In this document: positions 54,598 to 64,000 of the stretch, piece by piece
Position numbering within the stretch: position 1 is the stretch's first letter
How the letters are laid out: every line of letters begins with the position of its first letter
Source: Physcomitrium patens
Lineage: Eukaryota > Streptophyta > Bryopsida > Funariales > Funariaceae
Direction of reading: 5' to 3'
Length of the DNA: 64,000 bases
NCBI RefSeq assembly: GCF_000002425.4
Contig: NC_037262.1
Location: 9,847,968-9,911,967 of the forward strand
Notes under the pieces: generated by a model
Told to the model about the DNA's origin: nothing
Databases searched by the model: none
What the model saw: only the letters and a program-made list of their open reading frames with translations
Made by a program: the position numbers and the translations under genes

Positions 54598-56369
54598 TGT
54601 CATGATATAACACGACTAATAGGTGAAAGAATGTGAAAATTATTATAATACATGAGATCTTATTTCAAAGTATTAGAAAAAACTATCTTAGAAAAATAGT
54701 TAATAGACAAAAGGATAGTAAAACTAAAAAGTACTAATATTGTTTTTTATAAAATGGCCTTCTACTTACTTTTTTGGACCATAAATAAGGCAAAATAAAG
54801 TAGATTGAAAAAACAAAGAATATGAGTACTTATAAAAAGAAGTTTGAAGTTTCTTTTTAAAAAAATTAACTCAAAAAGACAAAAAATTGATTCTCGAGGA
54901 GTGCTAGTTATCAACCTAGGTCGAAATTAGACCTTGAGGCACAAGACTAAGCACCTACGGCAACTTAGGGATTTTTTTATAAATCAAAGAATAGAATTTG
55001 ATAGCAAACTAGATAAGATTTCTATAAGAATTTTTTGTGTGTGATTTGGATTTGTAATGACTGTGTAAGAGCTTTACAAAGTCAAGTTTGTTTTAAATGA
55101 CTTGGGTTTTTGTGAAATAAAATAGGGTTGACATTTTGGATGATTTTGAGAGATTTGTAATGGATCTACAAATAAAATTTTGTAAGTTAATTTTTATAGT
55201 TGTGCTTAATATGTTTTATAAATTTTAGATTGATCTAATAGTTGAATTGAGGATTATTGAGGTTTAAGTGGGTCAAGGTCTCAAAAAGTAGAATTTCAGA
55301 TCCAGTGAGGGTTTTTAAGATTTCTTGCAATCTATTAGTTGGATTGGAGTAAACTTTGTGTGTGAAAATAGTAGACTTGTTTTACTACATATATTAGAAT
55401 TTTAAAATCAATTGAATGGTGAAAAGAAGAGATGTTGGCTTTGGAAGATTGGCATCAAGATTAGAAAAAGAAGCCAACCAATATCCGAGCTCGTTTTTGA
55501 GGTAATCATCTATTTGGTAATTTTGATTCTTTTCAATTTTTTTTATACTTGTTGTCAACTTAATTTTTAAGAAGTTTGCAAGTTTTGAATTAAAATTGAT
55601 AATTCATTCATTAGTTATTGAGGTTTAAATCTATTATAGGAATTACTTGGAATTGGTTAGGATTTGGTTAGGGTTTGATTTAGGATTTAGGATTTGATTA
55701 GGATTTGATTTAGGCTTAGAATTTGACTAGAGTTTGATTTAGGATTTAGGATTTGGTTAGGATTTGGTTTAGGATTTAGGATTTAGTTAGGATTTGATTT
55801 AGAGTTTAAAATTTGGTTAGGATTTGATCTAAGATTAGGATTTGATTTAGAGTTAGGATTTTATTAGGATTTAATTTAGGATTTAGGATTTGATTAGGTT
55901 TTGGTTTAGGATTTAGGATTTGATTAGATTTTGATTTAGGATTTAGGATTTGATTAGGATTTAATTTAGGATTTAAGATTTGGTTAGGATTTGATTTAAA
56001 ATTAGGATTTGATTAGAAATTGATTTAAGTATTAGGATTTATTTAGGATTTAAGATTTAGTTAGTTTTTGGCCTAAAGTTTGATTGAAGTCCAATAGGAT
56101 TTTAACTAGGATTAAATTAAGATTGGATTGAGATTTATTTGAGATATATTTGTGATCATTCTAATATTTCTTTAAGATTTTTTATTATTTCTTTGTAATT
56201 CCTTTAAGGTTTCTTTGAATTGATTAAAGCTTGCTTAGCATTGTTATGGTCTAATTAGAGTTTAGTTAGTGTTCTATTAGAATTAAGATTTTATTGTTGC
56301 AATTTCCATTCTATCTTTCACAGCCAAGTGTCCAAAACATTCTCAAGTAAGACTTCATATATTACGACA
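54598..56369 (+). mobile_element. Solo LTR G (element-C family) in the chromodomain of B
   Basis: Starts TGTCATGATATAACACGAC and ends ATATTACGACA, like C and F. Flanked by ATGG on both sides (54594-54597 and 56370-56373), a perfect 4-bp target duplication. The chromodomain of B reads through it: ..LIH*YG | YNVSKCTWKLVKNL. About 1772 bp, longer than the C LTR because of an internal TTTAGGATT-type repeat. Confidence 0.85.
55640..56090 (+). repeat. TTAGGATTTGATT-type degenerate tandem array
   Basis: About 450 bp built from GGATTTGATTAGGATTT and TTTAGGATTTAGGATTTGG variants, inside solo LTR G. Higher-order period about 35-45 bp, irregular. It probably arose by local slippage after insertion. Confidence 0.85.
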
Positions 56370-57003
56370 ATGGATACAATGTTAGCAAATGCACATGGAA
56401 GCTAGTAAAAAATCTTAAAAATATACTAAAGAAAGTCAAAGCTTTTCATCAACAACATCCATCAAAACCAAAATAAAGGATAGCAATTCTTTGCTATAAA
56501 AAAAACACAATTTATGAAAGTTTGCATTCTACTTTCTATCATTGTTTGTAATTTCTGTATAATTGTAGAGTTAAAGAGACAAAGAATCAAGAGCCAATAG
56601 ATACAACTCAAGAACCATCATTTGCTGACTTATTAGACAAGACATTACAATTATTATAATCTTCAAGTTGATGTAATAGAGATGAAGACCTTTGAGAATG
56701 ACATGTTCTTTCTCAAATAGATGGTGAAATATAATATATTTGATATCATGACATGATAACAGACTCTTGGTATTTGGTGATTTTATTGGAAGTAGGAACG
56801 ATTCTTGATGGTATTACAAATATTTTATTTGAAGGAAGTTATAAAGGTTTCAACAACGATCAAATAACAAGGTGGTCTTCCTATATTCGAATAGGAAATT
56901 ATCAAGAATTGAGAGGACCTATCAATTACTTTCAAAGGGAACAAAGATTAGAGTATATAGTAAATATAATTTGCTGTAACTTATACTTTTTCAGCATGTG
57001 ATC
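56370..57003 (+). pseudogene. Chromodomain end and 3' accessory ORF of element B
   Basis: Chromodomain end KVKAFHQQHPSKPK near 56430-56475, then the accessory ORF: QEPIDTTQEPSFADLLDKTL at about 56590, a frame break at the GAATGACATG site shared with element A, then the open frame 56753-57001 with NILFEGSYKGFNNDQITRW and GNYQELRGPINYFQREQRLE. The parallel with A and E is clear despite decay. Confidence 0.82.
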
Positions 57004-57026
57004 ACTACTCCCCATAGAACTTGTCT

Positions 57027-57043
57027 CTAGAAGGAGAAGATAA
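57027..57043 (+). other. Polypurine tract of element B
   Basis: AGAAGGAGAAGATAA directly before the 3' LTR start TGTCATAG. Confidence 0.8.
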
Positions 57044-57591
57044 TGTCATAGATATATATGTACTATAATTGTTAACTAGATAATATGAATAGGTAGAAGT
57101 AGGTAAAAGTAGATTAATTTCATAATACCTTCTAGAAAAGCTTCTTAAAAGCTTCTTAGATACTATTTTGTTTTTATATGTGTTTATAGTTGATTAGTAG
57201 GTTAGAAACTTGGTCAACAAACTAATCACATTCCACATGTATTGAGAGCTTGTAGAACAAGCTAACTATGTAGCAATCATATAGAAATCTTATCTTGCAA
57301 GTTAAGATATATATCATACAAAGTCAATATGTTTTTGGAGGTCCTATAGAACATTGCTATATAGATCCTAAGTAGATAGTATATATAGAGGCAAGAGTAA
57401 AGCCTTCTTTACTCTTATCAACTTTCTTCTTATTTCTAGTCTAGTTTCAAGAGTCTCTAATTTCCTTGTCTTTTTGCAATAGCCATTCGAGTTTCTTTTT
57501 GAATATACATGCTTCTATATTTCTATTTTGTCATATTTTTTTGAAAAAGTCTCACTTGTTTATTTGCTTTCATTGAGCCTTATCCTTAACA
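57044..57591 (+). repeat. 3' LTR of element B
   Basis: 548 bp, starts TGTCATAGATATATATG and ends CCTTAACA. Homologous to 27891-28420 and to the LTR of A. Contains TTCTAGAAAAGCTTC near 57131, a weak heat-shock-like motif. Confidence 0.88.
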
Positions 57592-57910
57592 ATTTGTCAC
57601 CATAGTTGAACTTCAACTAAACTCGAGCATTATCAATTGATTGTTTTTTTAAAATTACATAGCTTTAAAATAAAATAAAAAAGGCAAAAGTTTAAATACT
57701 TTGAAAAAGATCATTCAATATAAGATATTTATGATTGAATAGAAGAAGCATTTAAAATGAAGATCTTTGATGCTTCTTATATCAAAATTTATAAAAAAGT
57801 GATGGTATATATTAAAAGAGTATTGACCAAAGCAAAGCAGACCAAATTCTTAGGTTAGAATTCTACAATTTAGGTGAATCTTGTTTGTGGTAATTTTTAT
57901 GGTTCTATAA
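57592..57910. other. AT-rich spacer right of element B
   Basis: I see no gene or repeat assignment in it. Confidence 0.5.
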
Positions 57911-58611
57911 TAAGTGTTAAGGTAGCAAAGATAAAAAATGGTAGAAACTAGGTAACAAAAGAAAACATCATGTGGAACAATTATAGATGGAATTTTGTAT
58001 ATTGGCTCTGTCCATCCTAGTATCTACTTTTGAAAAGATGATATAAAAGTCTTGGCCCAGCTTGTCCCTCATCCATTGATGAATAAGAAAATAGTTCTTT
58101 TCTTAGCTTTACTCTTATCTGAACCTTTTCTACCACTTCTACTTGAACAACATCACTTGCTTGGGATTATTGGATGTTAATACTATATTTAATACCAAAG
58201 AAACTACACTTAATACTCACAATTCAATCCTAATAAATCTAAGCTACAAAGCTTTTACATTAGATGACAAACTTGGCAATGGTCCATACTTATCTCTCTT
58301 GCACTTCTTCAAGAGAGTTTCAAACATAATGAACAAATACATTTCAAGACATGATGATTCAAACTTAATGAACAAGGATATCCTTCACACAAAAGAAGTG
58401 GGTCTTAGGCAAAAGAAATGAACAAATACATTTCAAGACATGATGATTCAACTCATCTGCATCAAGCCATAGTCATGAGTATACTACAGGGGATATAATG
58501 ATATGGGGTGGAATGATATTTGACTAAATTAATTGTCACATGACCATGGGAGTATGGGTTTAACAAAATTAGAATGTGGTTTCAACAAAATTGAACTCCC
58601 AATATATATTC
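57911..58611 (-). repeat. Right arm of long inverted repeat
   Basis: Reverse complement homologous to 18380-19030, ending close to the 3' flank of the OSCA gene. The open frame at 58143-58421 lies inside it and is not conserved in the other arm. A short internal duplication of the AAATACATTTCAAGACATG segment is present (58335 and 58423). Confidence 0.85.
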
Positions 58612-59014
58612 TTTTAAAACATGATGTACCTTGAATTGAAAGGACCCTACACTATTGGATCGTAGCTGAATTAGATCTAAGTGGTCTAAAATTGTTCCTA
58701 AGGCGTTGGCAATTCAAATTCCTATTGTAAAAACCTGACCACCTTAAACAAAAAAGCACATTGGATATTCGTTGTCTTTGAGTCAGAAAAAAGAAAAAAG
58801 ATTTACACCAGTACAAGTTATCATCCACATAAACGAAGAAGAATAAGGAAACGTGTAATACATCATGAAAGGCAAAGTACAGAACCGCCATTCCCTGAAT
58901 GCGATTGCTAATTTGTGAGCATGGTACAATAAGCTAAAGGTCATCCCTGTTAAGACGAAGGGAGAGCTCCTAAGATTCACTTTCACCTACGGATCTAGCA
59001 AAGAAGACTCCAGG
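58612..59014 (-). other. 3' flank / 3' UTR of the OSCA-like gene
   Basis: About 400 bases downstream of the stop. Less AT-rich than the transposon region. No separate gene recognised. Confidence 0.55.
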
Positions 59015-62000
59015 TTACAAAGCAGCAGAAGCATCGTGAGACTCCTCTTTTTCACTCTCTGAGGAAGAAGACGAGGACGAAGAGGACGAAGACGACGAGG
59101 AAGAAGATGAAGACGAGGATCTCTTGACTTTATCGGTTTTCGTAGCCTTCTTGTTCTTCTTTTTCCTCCTCGTCGTCGATGAGTCCTGTGTTCCAAGCTC
59201 AAGAGCATGAGATGGCTGCTCAGGGGCTTCGTTCTGCACCAGGCTGTCGAGAGTGTTGGAGTTCTCCGGTGTCCTGGTTCCAGTATCGGCTTCTCCTACG
59301 TCACTGGTTGGGTTTGGCATGGTAGATGGATCAGCCCTTGACGATCTCCGTGAGGATGATGGACTGACAGTTGTGTCCTGCGGTTCCTTCAACAGTGTTG
59401 ACAACGTTCGGTCACGTTTGTGATTTGGTTTGGCGAAGCCGGAAGAGTCCAGGTGGCTCACTTCTCTGAGTGCCCTCAATGACTTAGCTCGTGAGTATGC
59501 CGGTTGATTGGCCTCTGCAGCTGGTGTCAGAGCCGACTCTGCCTCCTGAGAGGAACTTTCTCCTTTGGACAGCGGTGAGTCAGGTGATGCACCAGGTCTA
59601 GCCAGGCCTGAAGTCCTGGTTTGCGGCAAGTACACTTGCTGGGAGTCGGTGAGCATCTTGGAATTCTCTTTGATTGTGCTCATCGTCTGCGCTTTGGGAA
59701 ACCTGGATCCCCTCAAAGGTGATGTCCGCATATTTCCTAACTCTTCGTCATCTGTATTTTGAATGAACCTACCTGTCTTGAAAGTCAGGGGTGAACCTGG
59801 AGAGCCTGTGAAGGAGGGTGAATCCGCTCCTTTCTCTTCATCACCTTCATTTCCATAAAACGCTCCGCGCCGGAAGGTAAGAGGAGAGCCAGATTCCGAG
59901 CTTGAGTTCTCTCGTGACAGCTGCCCTTTCACATATCTTATAATTTCATCGCGGTCATCGACATCACTCTGACAGGGCACTTCCTTCCTGGATGTCAAAG
60001 ATGAGTCAGCAAGAGTGGCATCCTTGACGGGCTCCCCAGCCATCGAATTCTCCCTGGATATTTGCGCTCTCAAATACCGCTGCAAGTCTCGCACGAGTGC
60101 CTTTTCAACATCAGCATCCAAAGATAATTCCGAATTCGGTGCTTCATTGGTTTCGGGAATAGATCGGTCTGCAACAAATGAAGGTTCTCGTGAGAGTTGA
60201 CCTCTCACAAAGCTCTGTAAAGCCTTCAATCTTGCGGTCTCATCAGTCACTCGCAAGGACTCGACAAATGAGCTCTCACGAGATAACTGCCCTTGCAGGT
60301 AACGCTGAAGCGAACGCACTCTGGCAAGTTCCTTGCTGCTAACTTCCCTTTGTATTGCTGGCTTTTCTGCTGCCGATGAACTTGGAATAGCTGTATCTGA
60401 TGGTGCAGCACCCTCACCGTCGAAGCTACTGCGAGACGATGCTGAATCGAAGAAACTGCGTGCTGAGTGATATCTTCCCAAAGAATCCATTCGAAGTCCG
60501 TCAGAATTATTTGCACCTAACCGTCCTCTCAACGAAACTAAGCCTTCTTCGCCAAAGCAGCCTTGTTGGAACATTAACGGAGATCCTAAATCTGAGGTTT
60601 CTCTCGAGAGGTTCGGTAACGAAGGATTTGCATCAGCAGCATCCTGATGGAAAGCCCCCCATTTAAAAGCCAATGGAGATGAGTCTTGCTCTTCTACTTG
60701 CTGCTCTTCTTCACCACCATCCAGTTCTGCAGACTCAGCTTGTTCCCTCGCCGGTAAAGAGTCCTGTGAAGGAGTCTTGTCTTGTTCTTCAATGGTAACA
60801 ATCTCTTCCTGGCATTTCTCCACATCTCCACCATCATCCTCGTCATCGAAATCAGGATGATTGTATGCATTTCGTAAAAATATTGTTAAGTCCAAATTTG
60901 GTTCTTCTTGCTTCTCTATCATGTCCTTCTCCATAGCGTTCTGTTGATAGAGTAAGTGTTTTAGTAGGCAATAAAAAGGTAAATCAACAGAAATTGAGAC
61001 CTCATTCTAAAACACAAAAGAAAGCAATCATACGGACGGATGGACGGGCGACGTATATTAGAAGCATCGAAGAAAAAGCATATGAACAGCTTTTCCATGT
61101 CATGAAATTATAGGTTGCGTAAAAGTGAGAAAAGAAGAGGAATCAGGCCCAAAACTCAACAGACAAATTGGAGAGACAACTTGACAAGGATGGGTAAGCT
61201 CCTGACTACCCAACTCATAACCAAGTTTCGTACAAAGATTTCTCGACAAAATTATTATAGCACCAGCTAACCAATTTCAGGAACAAAAATTAGAGAATGT
61301 ATGCTACAGGTTTATGAATTACCTCCAAAGGGTAGTGAGTGAATGCAGCCTCAAAACGCTTCTTGCAGTAATTGTGAAAAACCAAAGTCAATATCGGTAA
61401 CGCTACCATGAAGGGTGTCGAGCTAAAAGATTCTCTCACATAACGAAGGATTTTGTCCTTGACGCTCTGTCCAGGAGATGTTTTAACAAAAGATATCGGA
61501 CCATTGACAAGAAATAAACCGATGAGTGTAAGATGCTCTATAATAAGAGCAGCGATGATGCGTCCGTGAACATGAGTCCAGAACGCTCCTGCACTCTCAT
61601 ATTCAGGATCATACACGTTGATAACCTACAGCCATCTCATCCAACGACAATGATCGTTATCACATTGACGGTCAGTTAATGATGAATCGACAAGTGCAAA
61701 AAATTATTGTTTTCCGAAAAGTGAGATCCAGGCCCTTTGGTACTGTGATACATGTCTCCAGGTACATTATTTCTGATCCTATCATTCCATAGCACTAACA
61801 ACAATATAAAGTTAAGATTTGACAAGCAGTAAAAAATCTCATACCGCAGACGGAATTACGATAAGATAAATCGTGAAACCAGATCAAGCGTTTGACATTA
61901 AGAGTGTACCTGATTACGGTAAACGAGAAAACCGAAGCCCATGAATACGACAATAAATGGGATGATGATTGGTGTGATAACAGAATACACTAGACCCATC

Positions 62001-63898
62001 AAAAAATAAAGTTGCAGTTGAGGCAGCGACTCATCCAAGGAGAGAGTTCCTGGGTCGGCTGCTTCCAGCCTGTCTTTGTCGGTTCTGCAGAATAACATAT
62101 TCCGAATATGATACTTCACTAGAGGCTTGAGCCGAAGTATTTCACCAGCTGGACCGGACCATCCATCGACCATGATATACGTGATGAAGAAAGACGCCTT
62201 CTGAGGTATAGATGATGCGAGTGTGTTCAGAAAGCTGTTGACATAACAGCTTAATGTTAGAGACAACAGGATTGCTGTAAGCATACACTAACTACCAAGA
62301 ATGAATCATGAATTTGACATTTCTGTAACACACATGACGAGCAGTTACGTCGCGGTTGTAGCTGCTATCAACCTTGGCGTGACCTAACAGAAGATATTAG
62401 GTCCATGTCAGAGCATAAAATGAATTCTTCTGAAGTATTAAAATCCAACTCAACAAACACTTAGAAAAGCTCAAACACTACGTTTTAACTCTCCATATTG
62501 CAGAAACGCGATTGAAATTTGTCATGCAAGCAATACGGATATGAATCAACACGATGGATTAAAGGAACATACTCCAAGAAGGATGAGGATGTCACAAATG
62601 TCTTCAGCTGCTGGAATGCAGTTCCAGTAAAGATACTCCCAAAGAAGATATTGACCACGACAAAGATATAGTACTTCGCAGCAGCGCGCCGCTCAATCTT
62701 TGATACTGCAAGATGACCTTCAAGTTTTGTGATAATTTTTATGAATTTCGGCAGAAATTTGAAGAAGAGCTTCAACGCAAGACCTGGCAGGAAACCTTGA
62801 ACAAATGATGAAACAAAGCTCCTGTTTTCCACAAGAGACCATGGCACAGTTAAACTAGTGCCCTTCAATCCACTTAAAGTCACTAACCAAATAATAGTTA
62901 CTGGATCATTTCTTGAAAAAGCAGTAAGCTCAACCACAAAAACATTAACGACACAAAAATCATCAACAGTGAACCTGTAGAAGTCCCTGTCTGAATCCAT
63001 CAGGCATGTAAAAATAAACAACTCAAACGTGTATCCTCATCGATACCGAATTGTACATGAATGATGCGGGAACTTACTTCTGCAAGAATCCATCAAGAGC
63101 AGGTATCGATCTCCGAAGCCCTTCAAGATTTGCCAAAGATTGTACGGCGGCAATCGGAATCATATAAAAGAAGACCAAAAGAAATACAATACCGCCAACT
63201 GCAAGTTTTCGGAATCCAAGTTGCACATACGGTATTGAAAGATTCGACCAATATACATCTCGTGGTTCGGGCGCACTTTCTGTAAGCCACAACGTTGGGT
63301 CTTGGTTTTGTTGGGTTTGAGCACACACAACAGCCCCCCAACGATTTTTAAAGGAGACAAACGCAGCTGGCATTGTGGCATTCGGATCGTTTATCACAAC
63401 TTCACGCTCAGCTTGGGCCTAGAAAGAGGTAAGCACAAATTTCCAGTGAATGAAAACGCAGCGTGTATGCATGCAGAGTCCTATGAAAGAGGACAAAACT
63501 ACGCTCACTGATCAGGTCAAGTCGTGTACACTGGCCCATAGCAACATTTTCTTGAGCGGTGTTTGTCAGGCTCATTTCAGTGAAAAGTGTACAGTTTTCT
63601 AAACTAAGGTCGTCAGAGCAAAAACCTACGTCAATGATAACCGAATAGATCATAAGTTACAAACTAATTTTCGAAAAATCTCCTAGCACGGCATGCAACA
63701 CATTCTGATAAGTGCTAGAATAGTTGACAATGTTCTCATTACCAGGGTCATTTTGAAACTCAAATGGCATAAGAAATGTATTGCAGCTTACTGTAATGAT
63801 GATGGATTAACACTTACTTCTTTAGTCAGTCGTTCAATTTCAGACGTGTAGTAATCAATTGCATCAACTTGATCTCCAAACATACCAAGAAAACCCGT
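59015..63898 (-). CDS. OSCA/CSC1-like hyperosmolality-gated cation channel with long C-terminal tail (5' end outside window)
   Basis: Plasma-membrane mechanosensitive/osmosensing channel of the TMEM16-like OSCA family. Minus-strand exons: 63898-63818, 63418-63078, 62821-62573, 62234-61910, 61625-61323, 60940-59015, all in phase; 1074 residues here, with the N-terminal third beyond 64000. Landmarks: GDQVDAIDYYTSEIERLTKE; INDPNATMPAAFVSFKNRWG; VCAQTQQ; ESAPEPRDVYWSNLSIPYV; FVQGFLPGLALKLFFKFLP; IERRAAAKYYIFVVVNIFFG; SFFITYIMVDGWSGPAGEI; QLYFLMGLVYSVITPIIIPF; VINVYDPEYESAGAFWTHVH. The last exon starts NAMEKDMIEKQEEPNLDLTI, the usual OSCA end, but then adds about 600 disordered residues: four copies of a motif like LQRYLQGQLSRESSF, four SPLTFRRGAF-like motifs, a basic patch and a polyserine run before the stop. 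Channels of this family normally stop soon after the EPNLNL segment. Confidence 0.93.
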
Positions 63899-64000
63899 CT
63901 GCACAGAGCCCGAATATTACGCATTAACAACAGAACTAGCCGAAGAAGAAAATGACAACATATATAATACGTTTTATTCAAATCCAAGTCATCACAAGAC

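Larger units (their letters stand above)
27891..57591 (+). mobile_element. Element B: old Ty3/gypsy chromovirus hosting all nested insertions
   Basis: Plus-strand element of the same lineage as A but heavily decayed. LTRs: 27891-28420 and 57044-57591. Own sequence, with insertions removed: primer site region, gag 28640-29640, protease start to 29743, protease end to chromodomain 51416-54597, chromodomain end from 56370, accessory ORF, polypurine tract. Solo LTRs F (29744-51415, itself split by element D) and G (54598-56369) interrupt it. No target duplication is recognisable. Coding regions have drifted strongly toward A/T and contain many stops. Confidence 0.9.

Noticed and set aside
55640..56090. 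Interstitial telomere
   Set aside because: Units are TTTAGGATT-like, not TTTAGGG, irregular, and confined to one solo LTR.
60015..60666. Plus-strand frames opposite the OSCA tail
   Set aside because: Antisense shadows; the minus-strand exon is in phase with the channel.
1..64000. tRNA, rRNA or other structured RNA genes
   Set aside because: I saw no cloverleaf or rRNA-like stretch by eye; a covariance search would be needed to exclude small ncRNAs.

Overview
This is nuclear DNA of a land plant. The genes are split by AT-rich introns with GT..AG borders, and the encoded proteins are plant types: a plant QCR7, a DUF248 pectin-type methyltransferase, a long ITPK4-type inositol phosphate kinase, an organellar RlmH and an OSCA/CSC1 channel. 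The intergenic DNA is very AT-rich and holds chromodomain Ty3/gypsy elements plus one Ty3 element that looks fungal. My best guess is a moss (Physcomitrium-like). That is an inference from protein character and repeat type, not a database match.

Layout. Left gene island (1559-16034): QCR7 (+), a Golgi methyltransferase (-), an ITPK4-like kinase (-) and, divergently, RlmH (+). I resolved nearly all exons by requiring GT..AG borders, continuous phase and collinearity with the families. Right gene island (59015 to the window edge): an OSCA/CSC1-like channel (-), 5' end outside the window, whose last exon encodes an unusually long repeat-bearing tail.

Between the islands lies about 42 kb of AT-rich DNA and retrotransposons. 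Element A (19768-23391, -) is a young deletion derivative. Element B (27891-57591, +) is an old, heavily decayed relative of A with other elements nested in it. Solo LTR F sits in B's protease and solo LTR G in B's chromodomain. F is split by element D (30197-50540, +, TSD CTTGA). D is split by the fungal-like element C (31896-39887, +) in its gag and by the young, nearly intact element E (43790-49998, -, TSD GATGG) in a 3' accessory ORF. A roughly 0.65-0.7 kb repeat flanks the whole block in inverted orientation (18380-19030 and 57911-58611).

Most interesting signals: (1) a small ORF conserved downstream of the chromodomain in all four elements A, B, D and E; (2) dense canonical heat-shock-element arrays in the U3 of elements D and E; (3) the OSCA channel with a 641-residue last exon carrying two families of short repeats; (4) the fungal-like Ty3 element C, whose family leaves 4-bp target duplications and has a Trp-type primer site.
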